A stretch of DNA of 64,000 nucleotides from the NCBI RefSeq assembly GCF_017368795.1, contig NZ_JAFNLL010000002.1, positions 124,001 to 188,000 of the forward strand. Reading direction: 5' to 3'. Below are positions 8,866 through 16,715 of this stretch, in pieces (position 1 is the stretch's first letter; every line of letters begins with the position of its first letter). The notes below the pieces were generated by a model. It saw only the letters and a list, made by a program, of their open reading frames with translations, was not told the origin of the DNA and did no database searches. A program made the position numbers and the translations under genes. Origin of the DNA: Arthrobacter cavernae (GTDB taxonomy: Bacteria > Actinomycetota > Actinomycetes > Actinomycetales > Micrococcaceae).

Positions 8866-8986
8866 GCGGTGCAGGGGACCTTCGCCGTCGCTTAGACACA
8901 CCGGATAGGTGACGCTACGGTCGCTGGGCGACCTTCACGCCACGATGCGTCGCGATGCGCTCCTACGCGAAAGTCCCCCGCGCCGC
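8866..8986 (+). repeat. 3'-UTR structured element, copy A
   Basis: Copy A of a three-member family. The core runs from TTCGCCGTCGCTTAGACAC, through the hairpin GGTCGCTGGGCGACC, to GCGATGCGCTCCTACGCGAA. Outside it, 8866-8885 and 8967-8986 are inverted repeats matching at 17 of 20 positions. The element starts 33 bases after the tetR stop and has the same orientation as tetR. Other copies are at 9191-9311 (inverted) and 53491-53612. Confidence 0.85.
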
Positions 8987-9190
8987 TATTGCCAATGTTC
9001 CGTTCAGGATGCCAACCGTTTCCCTGGCCCGCCTTGCAGGCCAGCGGCCGCTGGCGGGCACCATGGCGGATTGCGTGGACGTTGTGTCAGGTCTCGCGGT
9101 TGAGGGTAAGAGGAGCTTCCGAGCCCAGAGTGAGCCTGGACCTCATTCATCCCTCCCCAACGACAATCCCTCGGTGAGGTTGGCGACGAC
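8987..9190. other. Non-coding spacer between two inverted repeat copies
   Basis: No credible gene is seen here. The only structure is a perfect 16-bp palindrome, GCCAGCGGCCGCTGGC, at 9040-9055. Confidence 0.5.
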
Positions 9191-9311
9191 GGCGGTCGGC
9201 GGTGTTTCGCGAAGGAGCGCATCGCGACGCGTCAGGGCGTTGAGGTCGCCCAGCGACCGAAATGCCCTCTACGCGGCGTGTCTAAGCGACGGCGAAACAG
9301 CGCCGACCGCC
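9191..9311 (-). repeat. 3'-UTR structured element, copy B
   Basis: Copy B, in minus orientation. On the minus strand it reads TTCGCCGTCGCTTAGACAC, then GGTCGCTGGGCGACC, then GCGATGCGCTCCTTCGCGAA. The arms 9191-9210 and 9292-9311 are complementary at 19 of 20 positions. It begins 14 bases after the stop of the ABC-F gene, in that gene's orientation. Confidence 0.87.
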
Positions 9312-9325
9312 ACCCAGCAGCCCAG

Positions 9326-11152
9326 CTACTCGCCGAGGACTTCGGCTGCTTCCAACCATTCGAGCTCGAGGGCCTCTCGCTCTCCAGTGAGGTCCTTGAG
9401 TTTCTTGTTTTGCTCGGCCAGGGCGTCGAAGTCGTTCTCGGCGGTGCTTTTGACCATTTGCTCGTGGATCTTCTTTTCCTGCTGTTCGAGCTTGCCCAGC
9501 TGGCGTTCGATCCGGTTCTTGGCCTTGCGAGCATCGCGCTTTTCGGCTTCGGAGGCGCCCGGCGCCGCGGGGGCGGAGCTGCCGCCCGGACCCGTGACGG
9601 GGTTGCCGCCGCCGGTGATGGTGGAACCGGCCAGGGCGGATTCCCGGAGTTCCAGGTACTGGTCAACGCCGCGCGGCAGGGGGCGGATCTTGCCGTCACC
9701 CAGGAGCGCCATCTGGTGGTCCGTGACGCGCTCCAGCAGGTAGCGGTCGTGGCTGACCACCACGAGCGTCCCCGGCCAGCCGTCCAGGACATCCTCGACG
9801 GCGGCGAGCGTGTCGGTGTCGAGGTCGTTGGTGGGCTCATCGAGCATCAGCACGTTGGGCTCCCCCACCAGCAGGCGCAGGAGCTGGAGGCGCCGGCGCT
9901 CACCGCCGGAAAGGTCCTTGACGGGGGTCCACTGCTTCTCGTTCGTGAAGCCGAGCTGCTCCACGAGCTGGCCGGCGGTGAACTCCTTGCCGCCCACGTT
10001 GAAGGACCGCTTCTCGCGCTCGATCACTTCGATGACGCGCAGGTCCGAGACGTCGTCGAGCTCTTTGACCTCCTGGGTGAGCACCGCGGTGACCACGGTC
10101 TTGCCGCGCTTGAGCCTGCCTGACGTCGGCTCGATCTGGCCGTTGAGGAGCTTCAGCAGGGTGGTCTTGCCGGCGCCGTTGACGCCCACCAGGCCCAGCC
10201 GCTCCCCCGGTGCCAGCCGGAGCGTGATGTTGTCGAAGAGCTTCTGCCCGGCGTCGCCGCCGAGGAAGTCCAGCGAAACGTTTTCCAGGTCCAGGACGTC
10301 CTTGCCCAGGCGTGCCGTGGCCATCTTGCTCAGCGCCGTGGAGTCGCGCGGCTCCGGGACGTCGGCGATCAGGGCGTTGGCTGCCTCGATCCGGAATTTG
10401 GGTTTGGCCGTGCGGGCAGGGGCGCCGCGGCGCAGCCACGCCAGCTCCTTTTTCACGAGTTGCTGGCGCTTGCTCTCGACGACGGCGGCCGAGCGGTCGC
10501 GTTCGGCGCGGGCCAGCACGTAGGCCGCGTAGCCGCCGTCGAACGGGTCCATGATGCCGTCGTGGATTTCCCAGGTCCTGGTGCAGACTTCGTCGAGGAA
10601 CCAGCGGTCGTGGGTGACCACCAGGAACGCGCCCTGGTTGGCCCGCCAGCGGGACTTCAGGTGCCGCGACAGCCACGCGACGCCTTCGACGTCGAGGTGG
10701 TTGGTGGGCTCGTCCAGCATGATGACGTCATGGTCCTCGATGAGGAGCTTGGCGAGGGCCACACGCCGCTTCTGCCCGCCAGAAAGGGCGTGGACGTTGG
10801 CGTGCCAGTCGACGTCGGACACCAGGCCGCCCATGACTTCGCGGATCTGGGGATTGCGCGCCCATTCGTAGTCCGCCTGGTCGCCGACGATCGCGGCACC
10901 GACGGTGAGGTCGCCGTCGAGCACGTCGCTCTGGTCCAGGTAGCCGATGTTGACGTCGCCGCGCTTGGTCACCCGGCCGGAGTCCGGTGTGGAACGCATG
11001 GCCAGCAGGCGCATCAGCGTGGACTTGCCGTCGCCGTTCCGGCCCACCATGCCTATCCGGTCACCTTCCTCGAGTCCGAGGGTGATGCCGTCCAGGACGG
11101 TGCGCGTCGCGTACGAAACCGTGAGGTTCTCGCCGCCAAGAAGGTGTGCCAA
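9326..11152 (-). CDS. ABC-F family ATPase (Uup/Ettan type)
   Basis: A 608-residue soluble protein with two ABC domains and no membrane segments, as in ABC-F factors that act on the ribosome (translation control, antibiotic protection). Domain 1 has GRNGDGKST, LSGGQKRR and LDEPTNHLD. Domain 2 has GVNGAGKTT, LSGGERRR and LDEPTNDLD. The last 75 residues are a lysine/glutamate-rich coiled coil as in Uup-type members. The start is TTG at 11152 (LAHLLGGENLTVSYA), since no ATG or GTG fits the family start; the ribosome-binding site is weak. It follows ispE by 52 bases, in the common rsmA-ispE-ABC-F order. Whether it protects against a drug or serves in housekeeping cannot be told from sequence. Confidence 0.92.
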   Translation of the reverse strand: MAHLLGGENLTVSYATRTVLDGITLGLEEGDRIGMVGRNGDGKSTLMRLLAMRSTPDSGRVTKRGDVNIGYLDQSDVLDGDLTVGAAIVGDQADYEWARNPQIREVMGGLVSDVDWHANVHALSGGQKRRVALAKLLIEDHDVIMLDEPTNHLDVEGVAWLSRHLKSRWRANQGAFLVVTHDRWFLDEVCTRTWEIHDGIMDPFDGGYAAYVLARAERDRSAAVVESKRQQLVKKELAWLRRGAPARTAKPKFRIEAANALIADVPEPRDSTALSKMATARLGKDVLDLENVSLDFLGGDAGQKLFDNITLRLAPGERLGLVGVNGAGKTTLLKLLNGQIEPTSGRLKRGKTVVTAVLTQEVKELDDVSDLRVIEVIEREKRSFNVGGKEFTAGQLVEQLGFTNEKQWTPVKDLSGGERRRLQLLRLLVGEPNVLMLDEPTNDLDTDTLAAVEDVLDGWPGTLVVVSHDRYLLERVTDHQMALLGDGKIRPLPRGVDQYLELRESALAGSTITGGGNPVTGPGGSSAPAAPGASEAEKRDARKAKNRIERQLGKLEQQEKKIHEQMVKSTAENDFDALAEQNKKLKDLTGEREALELEWLEAAEVLGE

Positions 11153-11204
11153 GGTGTACTGCTTTCTGCTGCTGAAATGCGAAGGGCTGATGGAGGGAAA
11201 GCTG

Positions 11205-12197
11205 TTAGAGAAGGGTGTCCGAGATGATCCGTGCCCCCGGCACAGGGCCGTGGACGGCCAGGGCATCGTGGCCGAGGTGCCGGAGCTCCTCGGCCAGCGC
11301 TTCGGCGGAACCGGTGTTGTGTGCGAGGAGGGCGATGGTGGGGCCGGAACCGGAGACGATGCCGGCGAGGGCGCCGTTGGACTCGCCCAGGCCGATGGTG
11401 TCGCGCAGTTGCGGAGCAAGATCGATGGAGGCGCGCTGCAGATCGTTGATGAGGACGCGGCTGAGGGCCTCCGGGTCGCCGCTGCGCAGGGCCTGCAGGA
11501 TCTTGGGGTCCACCTCCACGGGATCGGGGACCTCCAGTCCCTCGGCGTCGCGGAGCCGGTCCAGGGTGCGGAAAACCTCGGGCGTGGAGAGGCCGTAGCC
11601 GGCACATACCAGCACCCAGTCCATCTGCGCCTTGGCAAGTGCCGGGGACAGTTCGTCGCCGACGCCCAGCCCGACGGCGGTGCCGCCCAGCAGCGAGAAC
11701 GGCACGTCCGCGCCGAGCTCGGCTGCGAGATGGGCGAGTTCCTCCCGCGACAGGCCGCTGTTCCAGAGGGCGTCGCAGGCCAGGAGCGTTGCCGCGGCGT
11801 CGGCCGATCCGCCGCCCATGCCGCCCGCAACCGGGACGCGCTTGGTGATTTCAAGGTGGACGCCGGTGGCCTGCTCGGAGACATCGGCCATGATGGCTGC
11901 CGCCTTGTAGGCGAGGTTCCGCCCGTCCAGGGGGATGTCGACGCCGTCGAGGTCCAGGGTGCTGTTGGGGCTGATGCTGACGGTGATGCCGCCGGTCTCG
12001 GTGCTTGTTGCGGCCACTTCCTCATAGAGGGAGACCGCAAGGTACACGCTGGCCACGGAGTGGTAGCCGTCAGGGCGCAGCGGACCGACGTTGAGGGAGA
12101 CGTTGACCTTGCCCGGGGCCTTGACCCGGACGGTCCGCGCGCTGAAGCGCCCGTGCGGGTTCTTCATGGTCCCCAGATTCATGGTCCCGGAGTTCAT
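11205..12197 (-). CDS. ispE: 4-diphosphocytidyl-2-C-methyl-D-erythritol kinase
   Basis: A GHMP-family kinase of 330 residues for the fourth step of the methylerythritol phosphate route to isoprenoids. [13 protein letters not shown] marks the N-terminal substrate site and [13 protein letters not shown] is the ATP-binding glycine loop. Length is slightly above usual because of an N-terminal extension with three in-frame ATGs (residues 1, 6 and 11), the last two each preceded by a repeated GGGACC. The first ATG overlaps the rsmA stop as ATGA, favouring coupled translation. The product pathway feeds undecaprenyl phosphate (uppS is at 55348-56121) and menaquinone. Confidence 0.96.
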   Translation of the reverse strand: MNSGTMNLGTMKNPHGRFSARTVRVKAPGKVNVSLNVGPLRPDGYHSVASVYLAVSLYEEVAATSTETGGITVSISPNSTLDLDGVDIPLDGRNLAYKAAAIMADVSEQATGVHLEITKRVPVAGGMGGGSADAAATLLACDALWNSGLSREELAHLAAELGADVPFSLLGGTAVGLGVGDELSPALAKAQMDWVLVCAGYGLSTPEVFRTLDRLRDAEGLEVPDPVEVDPKILQALRSGDPEALSRVLINDLQRASIDLAPQLRDTIGLGESNGALAGIVSGSGPTIALLAHNTGSAEALAEELRHLGHDALAVHGPVPGARIISDTLL

Positions 12198-13075
12198 GCG
12201 TCCACTGGGTGGCGGGCCTCGGCGATCCGGACGTAGGCGGAGATGTCCAGCACCTCGCCACGGGCGGTGGGATCGACGCCGGCGGCGACCAGGCAGCGTT
12301 CGGATTCCATGGCCCCGCCTGCCCAGCCGGCCAGGGCGGCGCGGAGGGTTTTGCGGCGCTGGGCGAACGCGGCGTCGATGACGGCGAACACCTGCTCGCG
12401 GGTGGCGTGCGTTACCGGCGGTTCGCCGCGGGTGAAAGCGACAAGGCCGGAGTGGATCTTGGGGGCCGGCCAGAACACGTTCATGCCGATGACGCCGGCC
12501 TTGCGCATGTGTCCGTACCAGGCCGCCTTGACGGAGGGGACGCCGTAGATCTTGGATCCCGGCGTCGCCGCGAGCCGGTCCGCCACTTCGTCCTGGACCA
12601 TGACCAGGCCGTGCTGCAGGCTGGGGAAATGCTGGAGCAGGTGGAGCACCACAGGCACGGCCACGTTGTACGGGAGGTTGGCAACCAGCGCGGTGGGCTG
12701 GACCGGGAGCTCGGTGACCTTCATGGCGTCGGAGAGCACGAGGTGGAAATTATCGGCCGCGTCCGGACGCCAGCTGCGCACCGTTTCCGGCAGTTTGGCG
12801 GCCAGCACGGGGTCGATTTCGACGGCGACCACGGACTTGGCGGCATCCAGCAGGCCGAGCGTCAGGGAGCCCAGCCCGGGGCCGACCTCCAGGACGGTCT
12901 CGGAAGGGTCAATCGCGGCGGCAGCGACGATCCTGCGGATCGTGTTGCCGTCGATCACGAAGTTCTGCCCCAGGGTTTTTGTCGGGCGAACACCGATTTC
13001 CTCGGCGAGCCGTCGAATGTCTGTGGCGCCCAGCAAAGGCGCGACGGCGGCGGGTTCGGAATTCGGTTCAGTCAC
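12194..13075 (-). CDS. rsmA: 16S rRNA dimethyladenosine transferase
   Basis: A 293-residue KsgA/RsmA, which dimethylates two adjacent adenines in helix 45 of 16S rRNA. Motifs seen are [10 protein letters not shown], the SAM-binding [10 protein letters not shown], and the catalytic NLPYNVAVP. It lies between rpfB and ispE, as in many Actinobacteria, and shares an ATGA overlap with ispE. The GTG start has a -10 box (TACGAT) six bases before it and no ribosome-binding site, so the rsmA-ispE transcript is probably leaderless and independent of rpfB. Confidence 0.97.
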   Translation of the reverse strand: MTEPNSEPAAVAPLLGATDIRRLAEEIGVRPTKTLGQNFVIDGNTIRRIVAAAAIDPSETVLEVGPGLGSLTLGLLDAAKSVVAVEIDPVLAAKLPETVRSWRPDAADNFHLVLSDAMKVTELPVQPTALVANLPYNVAVPVVLHLLQHFPSLQHGLVMVQDEVADRLAATPGSKIYGVPSVKAAWYGHMRKAGVIGMNVFWPAPKIHSGLVAFTRGEPPVTHATREQVFAVIDAAFAQRRKTLRAALAGWAGGAMESERCLVAAGVDPTARGEVLDISAYVRIAEARHPVDA

Positions 13076-13087
13076 CTAGGTATCGTA
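13073..13087 (-). promoter_or_regulatory. Leaderless promoter of rsmA
   Basis: On the minus strand TACGAT (13087-13082), six bases, then the GTG at 13075. It lies in the 26-base gap after the rpfB stop codon. Confidence 0.6.
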
Positions 13088-13101
13088 TCGTCTGCGCGGC
13101 C

Positions 13102-14268
13102 TCAGGCCGCCCACCCGCAGCCCCAGTCACGCAAGCCGTTCTTGGCGTAGAGGCGGTTGGCGATGTCAATCTGCTGGGCCTTGCTGGCGAGGCTGGCGTT
13201 GGGCGCGTAGCTTCCGCCACCGTTGGCCAGCCATGTGGGGCTGGAGAACTGCAGGCCGCCGTAGTAGCCGTTGCCGGTGTTGATGGACCAGTTGCCGCCG
13301 GACTCGCACTGGGCGATCCGGTCCCACATAGCCTCGTTCGGGGCGCCTGTTGCGGCGCCGGTGGCGGTGCCGACGGCGGGCTTCGGGCGTTCCTTGAGGC
13401 CCACCGTGACCTTCTTGGCGACCGGCTTGACGGTGACGTTGCTGGAGACCTCGGTGCGGGACGCTTCGCGGCCGTCCACCAGGACCAGCTTGAAGGTCTT
13501 GACGACCTGGCCGGCGGCCCCGGCCTGGGTCTCGGTCTTCTCGTCCGTGTAGAGGTCCGCGCTTTGCGTGGTGATCGTTTCGAACGGCACTTCCTCGGTG
13601 GCATCGGCGGTCTTGCTGGTGTCCACGCGGGAGATCTTGATGACCATGTTCTGGACCACGGGGGCGTTGCCGGGCTGGGACACACGGTCGCTGGCGCCGA
13701 CGGTGACGCCGGCGTCCTTGAGCACGGTGGCGACGTCGGCCGCCGTCGTGGTCTGCGCGGTGCTCTTGCCGTCCGCGACGAGGCGGATGGTCTTGGGTGT
13801 GGAGATGGACACAAAGGAGCCGGAGACGGCCAGGGCGGCGTCCTTGGGCTGGGACAGCGCGGCGGAGCTTGCCACGCCCAGTTCACTGACCAGTCCGGCG
13901 ACGTCGGGGGCCGTGGTGTTGACGGTCCGGCGGGCACCATCGAGGCTGATGGCCACATCCTTGGCCAGGTTCACGTTGACCACCGTGCCGTTCTCCACAC
14001 GGGCGTCCAGAGCCGGGGAGACCCGGTCCGCCGCCTTCAGTTCAACCTTGGCTGCCTTGACTACCTCGTCAACCGTGCCGCCGAAGGTCTGGACGGAGCT
14101 CACCTTGCCATCCACGTTGAGGGTGACCGTCTTGTTGTTGCCCACGAAGGCAACAACGCCCACAAGCAGTGCGGAGAGCACCAGCAGCTGCGCGCCGATC
14201 TTGAGGTAGCTGAACTTGCCGTCCGATGTGAAGAACTTGACCACGTTTGCCCGTATCTTTTGGACCAT
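13102..14268 (-). CDS. rpfB: Resuscitation-promoting factor RpfB
   Basis: A 388-residue secreted or membrane-anchored muralytic enzyme that helps dormant cells resume growth. In order: a basic N-terminus and one hydrophobic segment (residues 23-43), three DUF348 repeats (about 46-85, 104-140 and 158-198), a G5 domain (about 227-290), a linker, and a C-terminal Rpf lysozyme-like domain (about 312-388). The catalytic glutamate is E322 in AQCESGGNW, with GLQFSSPTW following. Domain order matches RpfB of other Actinobacteria. It lies between tatD and rsmA, the conserved location. A 256-base upstream region contains a stem-loop but no recognised riboswitch. Confidence 0.95.
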   Translation of the reverse strand: MVQKIRANVVKFFTSDGKFSYLKIGAQLLVLSALLVGVVAFVGNNKTVTLNVDGKVSSVQTFGGTVDEVVKAAKVELKAADRVSPALDARVENGTVVNVNLAKDVAISLDGARRTVNTTAPDVAGLVSELGVASSAALSQPKDAALAVSGSFVSISTPKTIRLVADGKSTAQTTTAADVATVLKDAGVTVGASDRVSQPGNAPVVQNMVIKISRVDTSKTADATEEVPFETITTQSADLYTDEKTETQAGAAGQVVKTFKLVLVDGREASRTEVSSNVTVKPVAKKVTVGLKERPKPAVGTATGAATGAPNEAMWDRIAQCESGGNWSINTGNGYYGGLQFSSPTWLANGGGSYAPNASLASKAQQIDIANRLYAKNGLRDWGCGWAA

Positions 14269-14313
14269 CCGGGCACGGGGAAAAGCGCACTAAACCAATC
14301 CGGCCGCAAACAA

Positions 14314-14341
14314 TCAGGACCCGGCCGAAGCCTGGTCCTGA
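14314..14341. promoter_or_regulatory. Stem-loop in the rpfB upstream region
   Basis: An 8-bp inverted repeat (TCAGGACC/GGTCCTGA) around 12 bases, about 45 bases upstream of the rpfB start. It could end tatD readthrough or control rpfB. No known riboswitch consensus is recognised. Confidence 0.35.
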
Positions 14342-14524
14342 AGCCTGCAGCGCGGATTTGCGCCGCCATACTCATTCAACTGAAGCATTCATTGCGAACG
14401 AAGCACGATGTCCGAAGGCCTTCCCCGACCCCGGCTATTCCTTTCCACTGTAACCGAAGCGTTATATGGCGTCCAAGAAATCTGCATACCGGGTATTAGG
14501 CGGACGGCTCGATTCAGTCCGGAA

Positions 14525-15409
14525 TCAGTCCCAAGACCCGTAGGCGGACACCGTGTTCGCGGCGAGGCGGGAGCACAGTTCCGAGAGCTCGGTGCCGGTC
14601 ACTTCGGCCATGGACCGGACCGTGTATGGCACCATGTAGCTCGCGTTGGGGCGGCCACGGTAAGGGTGCGGGGTCAGGAACGGCGAGTCCGTCTCCACCA
14701 GGATCCGCTCCGGCTCAGCAATGGCCAGGGCTGCCCGCAGGCCGCCGGCATTCTTGAAGGTCATGGTGCCGGCGAAGGACATGTACCAGCCGTTCTCGTT
14801 GCAGATCCGGGCCAGCTCCTCGTCGCCGGAGAAGCAGTGGAAGACCACCCGTTCCGGGGCTCCTTCCTCGCGGAGCACCTGGACCACGTCGTCATGGGCA
14901 TCGCGGTCGTGGATCTGCAGCGTGAGGCCGAGCCGCTTGGCGATGTCGATGTGCCGGCGGAAGGAATGCCGCTGGTGCACCAGGCCCTCGCCGTGGGTGC
15001 GGAAGAAGTCCAGTCCTGTCTCGCCGATGGCCCGTACCCGGGGGTGCCTGGCCAGCTCCTCTATCTCGGCGAGCGCGGACTCCAATTCCCCGCGTCCGGC
15101 GTAGACGGGGGCATCGTTCGGATGGATCGCCACGGCCCCGAGCAGGCGCGGATCGGCGTCAACGGCCTGAACCGTGAAGCGCGATGACTCCAGGTCGCAG
15201 CCCACCTGGATGGCGCCCTGCACGCCCACTGCCTCGGCGGCGTCGAGTGCGTCGGCAACGGCCACCTCGATCAGCCCGTGCCGGAAATCCAGATGCGTGT
15301 GGTTGTCCATGACCGGAACCGGCAACGGTTCCGGGGCGGGCGGGTACTCCTTGCGGGGATCACTGTCTTCGGGCGCCCGGTAGGAGGCGGGGGCGAGGGA
15401 ATTGCACAT
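14525..15409 (-). CDS. tatD: TatD-family metal-dependent hydrolase (DNase)
   Basis: A 294-residue TIM-barrel hydrolase. Metal ligands are in place: H37 and H39 of DNHTHLD, the glutamate of IGETGLD, the histidine of QIHDRD, the histidine of FHCFSGD and the aspartate of VETDSPFL. TatD proteins are 3'-5' exonucleases and phosphodiesterases. The N-terminal 30 residues (proline-rich) exceed the usual length. The ATG at 15409 has TAAGGT six bases before it, indicating a leaderless start. Position upstream of rpfB-rsmA-ispE is conserved in Actinobacteria; metG, often found before tatD, is absent here and replaced by a divergent moxR operon. Confidence 0.94.
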   Translation of the reverse strand: MCNSLAPASYRAPEDSDPRKEYPPAPEPLPVPVMDNHTHLDFRHGLIEVAVADALDAAEAVGVQGAIQVGCDLESSRFTVQAVDADPRLLGAVAIHPNDAPVYAGRGELESALAEIEELARHPRVRAIGETGLDFFRTHGEGLVHQRHSFRRHIDIAKRLGLTLQIHDRDAHDDVVQVLREEGAPERVVFHCFSGDEELARICNENGWYMSFAGTMTFKNAGGLRAALAIAEPERILVETDSPFLTPHPYRGRPNASYMVPYTVRSMAEVTGTELSELCSRLAANTVSAYGSWD

Positions 15410-15421
15410 GCTTCAACCTTA
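15407..15421 (-). promoter_or_regulatory. Leaderless promoter of tatD
   Basis: Minus-strand TAAGGT (15421-15416), six bases, then the ATG at 15409, with no ribosome-binding site. Confidence 0.6.
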
Positions 15422-15578
15422 AGCGCCGCCGTCCCGGGCGCCGGGCAGCCCGGCGGAACAAATCAGCGCCCGCTCTGTCTGCCGCGGCAATACTCTGGGT
15501 AGTCTGGAACGAAAAGGCGGGAAGAGCGGCACGGCATCGTGGCCGGCCGGCTACCAGGCCACGGCTGAAGGGCAGTCC

Positions 15579-16703
15579 ATGGACTCCAAGCGACACGTCA
15601 CCGTTGGGGCTTCGGCTGTGCCGCAGGAGGCCTACGCTTCCCCGGCTCCGCAGGGCAGTTCCCTCAACGGCCACAAAGCGCAACTCATGGACCTCGGCAG
15701 TTTCCACGATGCCAGCGAGCGCATCCTGGGCGCCATCAACAAGGTCATCGACGGCAAAGCCGATGCCGCCAAGCTCGCACTGACCGTCCTGCTGGCCCAG
15801 GGACACCTCCTGGTGGAGGATGTTCCGGGCGTCGGAAAGACCCTTCTGGCTAAAACACTTGCCAGGACGGTCGACTGCACCGTGTCGCGTATCCAGTTCA
15901 CACCGGATCTGCTGCCCTCGGACGTCACGGGCGTCTCGATCTACAACCAGGCCTCCCGGCAGTTCGAGTTCCGCCCGGGTGCCGTCTTTGCGAACATCGT
16001 GATCGGCGACGAGATCAACCGGGCCTCCGCCAAGACCCAGTCCGCGCTGCTGGAGTGCATGGAGGAACACCAGGTCACCGTGGACGGCCATTCCTACCAG
16101 TTGGGGCTGCCGTTCATGGTGGTGGCTACCCAGAATCCGATCGAGATGGAGGGCACCTACCCCCTTCCGGAGGCCCAGCGTGACCGCTTTATGGCCAGGA
16201 TCTCCATGGGGTATCCGGACCGCGATTCCGAGATCGAGATGCTCGAAACCCACCAGGCCGTCTCACCGCTGGCCAAGGTCACCCCCGTCCTCACGGCAGC
16301 CGAGGTGGCGGCCATGATCGCCACGGTCCAACAGGTCTATGTGTCCCAGTCCATCAAGGAATACACCGTGGCGATCGGCCGTGCCACGCGCGACAGCGCC
16401 CGCCTGCGCCTGGGGGCCAGCCCGCGCTCCCTGCTGCAGCTGCTGCGGGCCGCGAAGGCCACGGCAGCCCTGGACGGACGCGACTTCGTGCTCCCGGATG
16501 ACGTGGTGGCCGTCGCCGAGCCGGTGCTGGCCCACCGCATCATCCTGGACCGCAAGGCCGCAAGCTCCGGCGATACCGCGCAGAGCATCATCCGCGGCAT
16601 CCTGGCTTCCCTTCCCGTGGCCCAGGACCCTGTGGCCACCGCACAGCGCACCCCGTTCGGTTCCCCGCAGGGATCGCCGCGCAGGGACAAGCACGGCGGC
16701 TAG
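15579..16703 (+). CDS. MoxR-family AAA+ ATPase
   Basis: A 374-residue MoxR ATPase, a chaperone-like AAA+ protein. Walker A is VPGVGKTL (about residues 82-89), Walker B is IVIGDEINRA, and sensor and arginine-finger segments (ATQNPIEMEGTYPLPEAQ and DRFMAR) follow. First gene of a moxR-DUF58-transglutaminase operon, a widespread trio thought to assist maturation or envelope tasks. About 35 polar N-terminal residues precede the AAA domain. A -10-like TACTCT around 15491 suggests a promoter in the tatD-moxR divergent gap, giving a leader of roughly 80 bases. Confidence 0.93.
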   Translation: MDSKRHVTVGASAVPQEAYASPAPQGSSLNGHKAQLMDLGSFHDASERILGAINKVIDGKADAAKLALTVLLAQGHLLVEDVPGVGKTLLAKTLARTVDCTVSRIQFTPDLLPSDVTGVSIYNQASRQFEFRPGAVFANIVIGDEINRASAKTQSALLECMEEHQVTVDGHSYQLGLPFMVVATQNPIEMEGTYPLPEAQRDRFMARISMGYPDRDSEIEMLETHQAVSPLAKVTPVLTAAEVAAMIATVQQVYVSQSIKEYTVAIGRATRDSARLRLGASPRSLLQLLRAAKATAALDGRDFVLPDDVVAVAEPVLAHRIILDRKAASSGDTAQSIIRGILASLPVAQDPVATAQRTPFGSPQGSPRRDKHGG

Positions 16704-16715
16704 GAAGCGGTCCAC

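Noticed and set aside
8866..9311. Copies A and B as the ends of an insertion sequence
   Set aside because: The 204 bp between them encode no transposase, and the third copy stands alone.
9326..12040. A 904-codon open frame joining part of ispE's region to the ABC-F protein
   Set aside because: The first third is an out-of-frame shadow of ispE; ABC-F homology begins only at the TTG at 11152.
14269..14524. c-di-AMP (ydaO) riboswitch upstream of rpfB
   Set aside because: rpf genes in some Actinobacteria carry one, but I could not recognise the conserved ydaO segments; only a short stem-loop is present.
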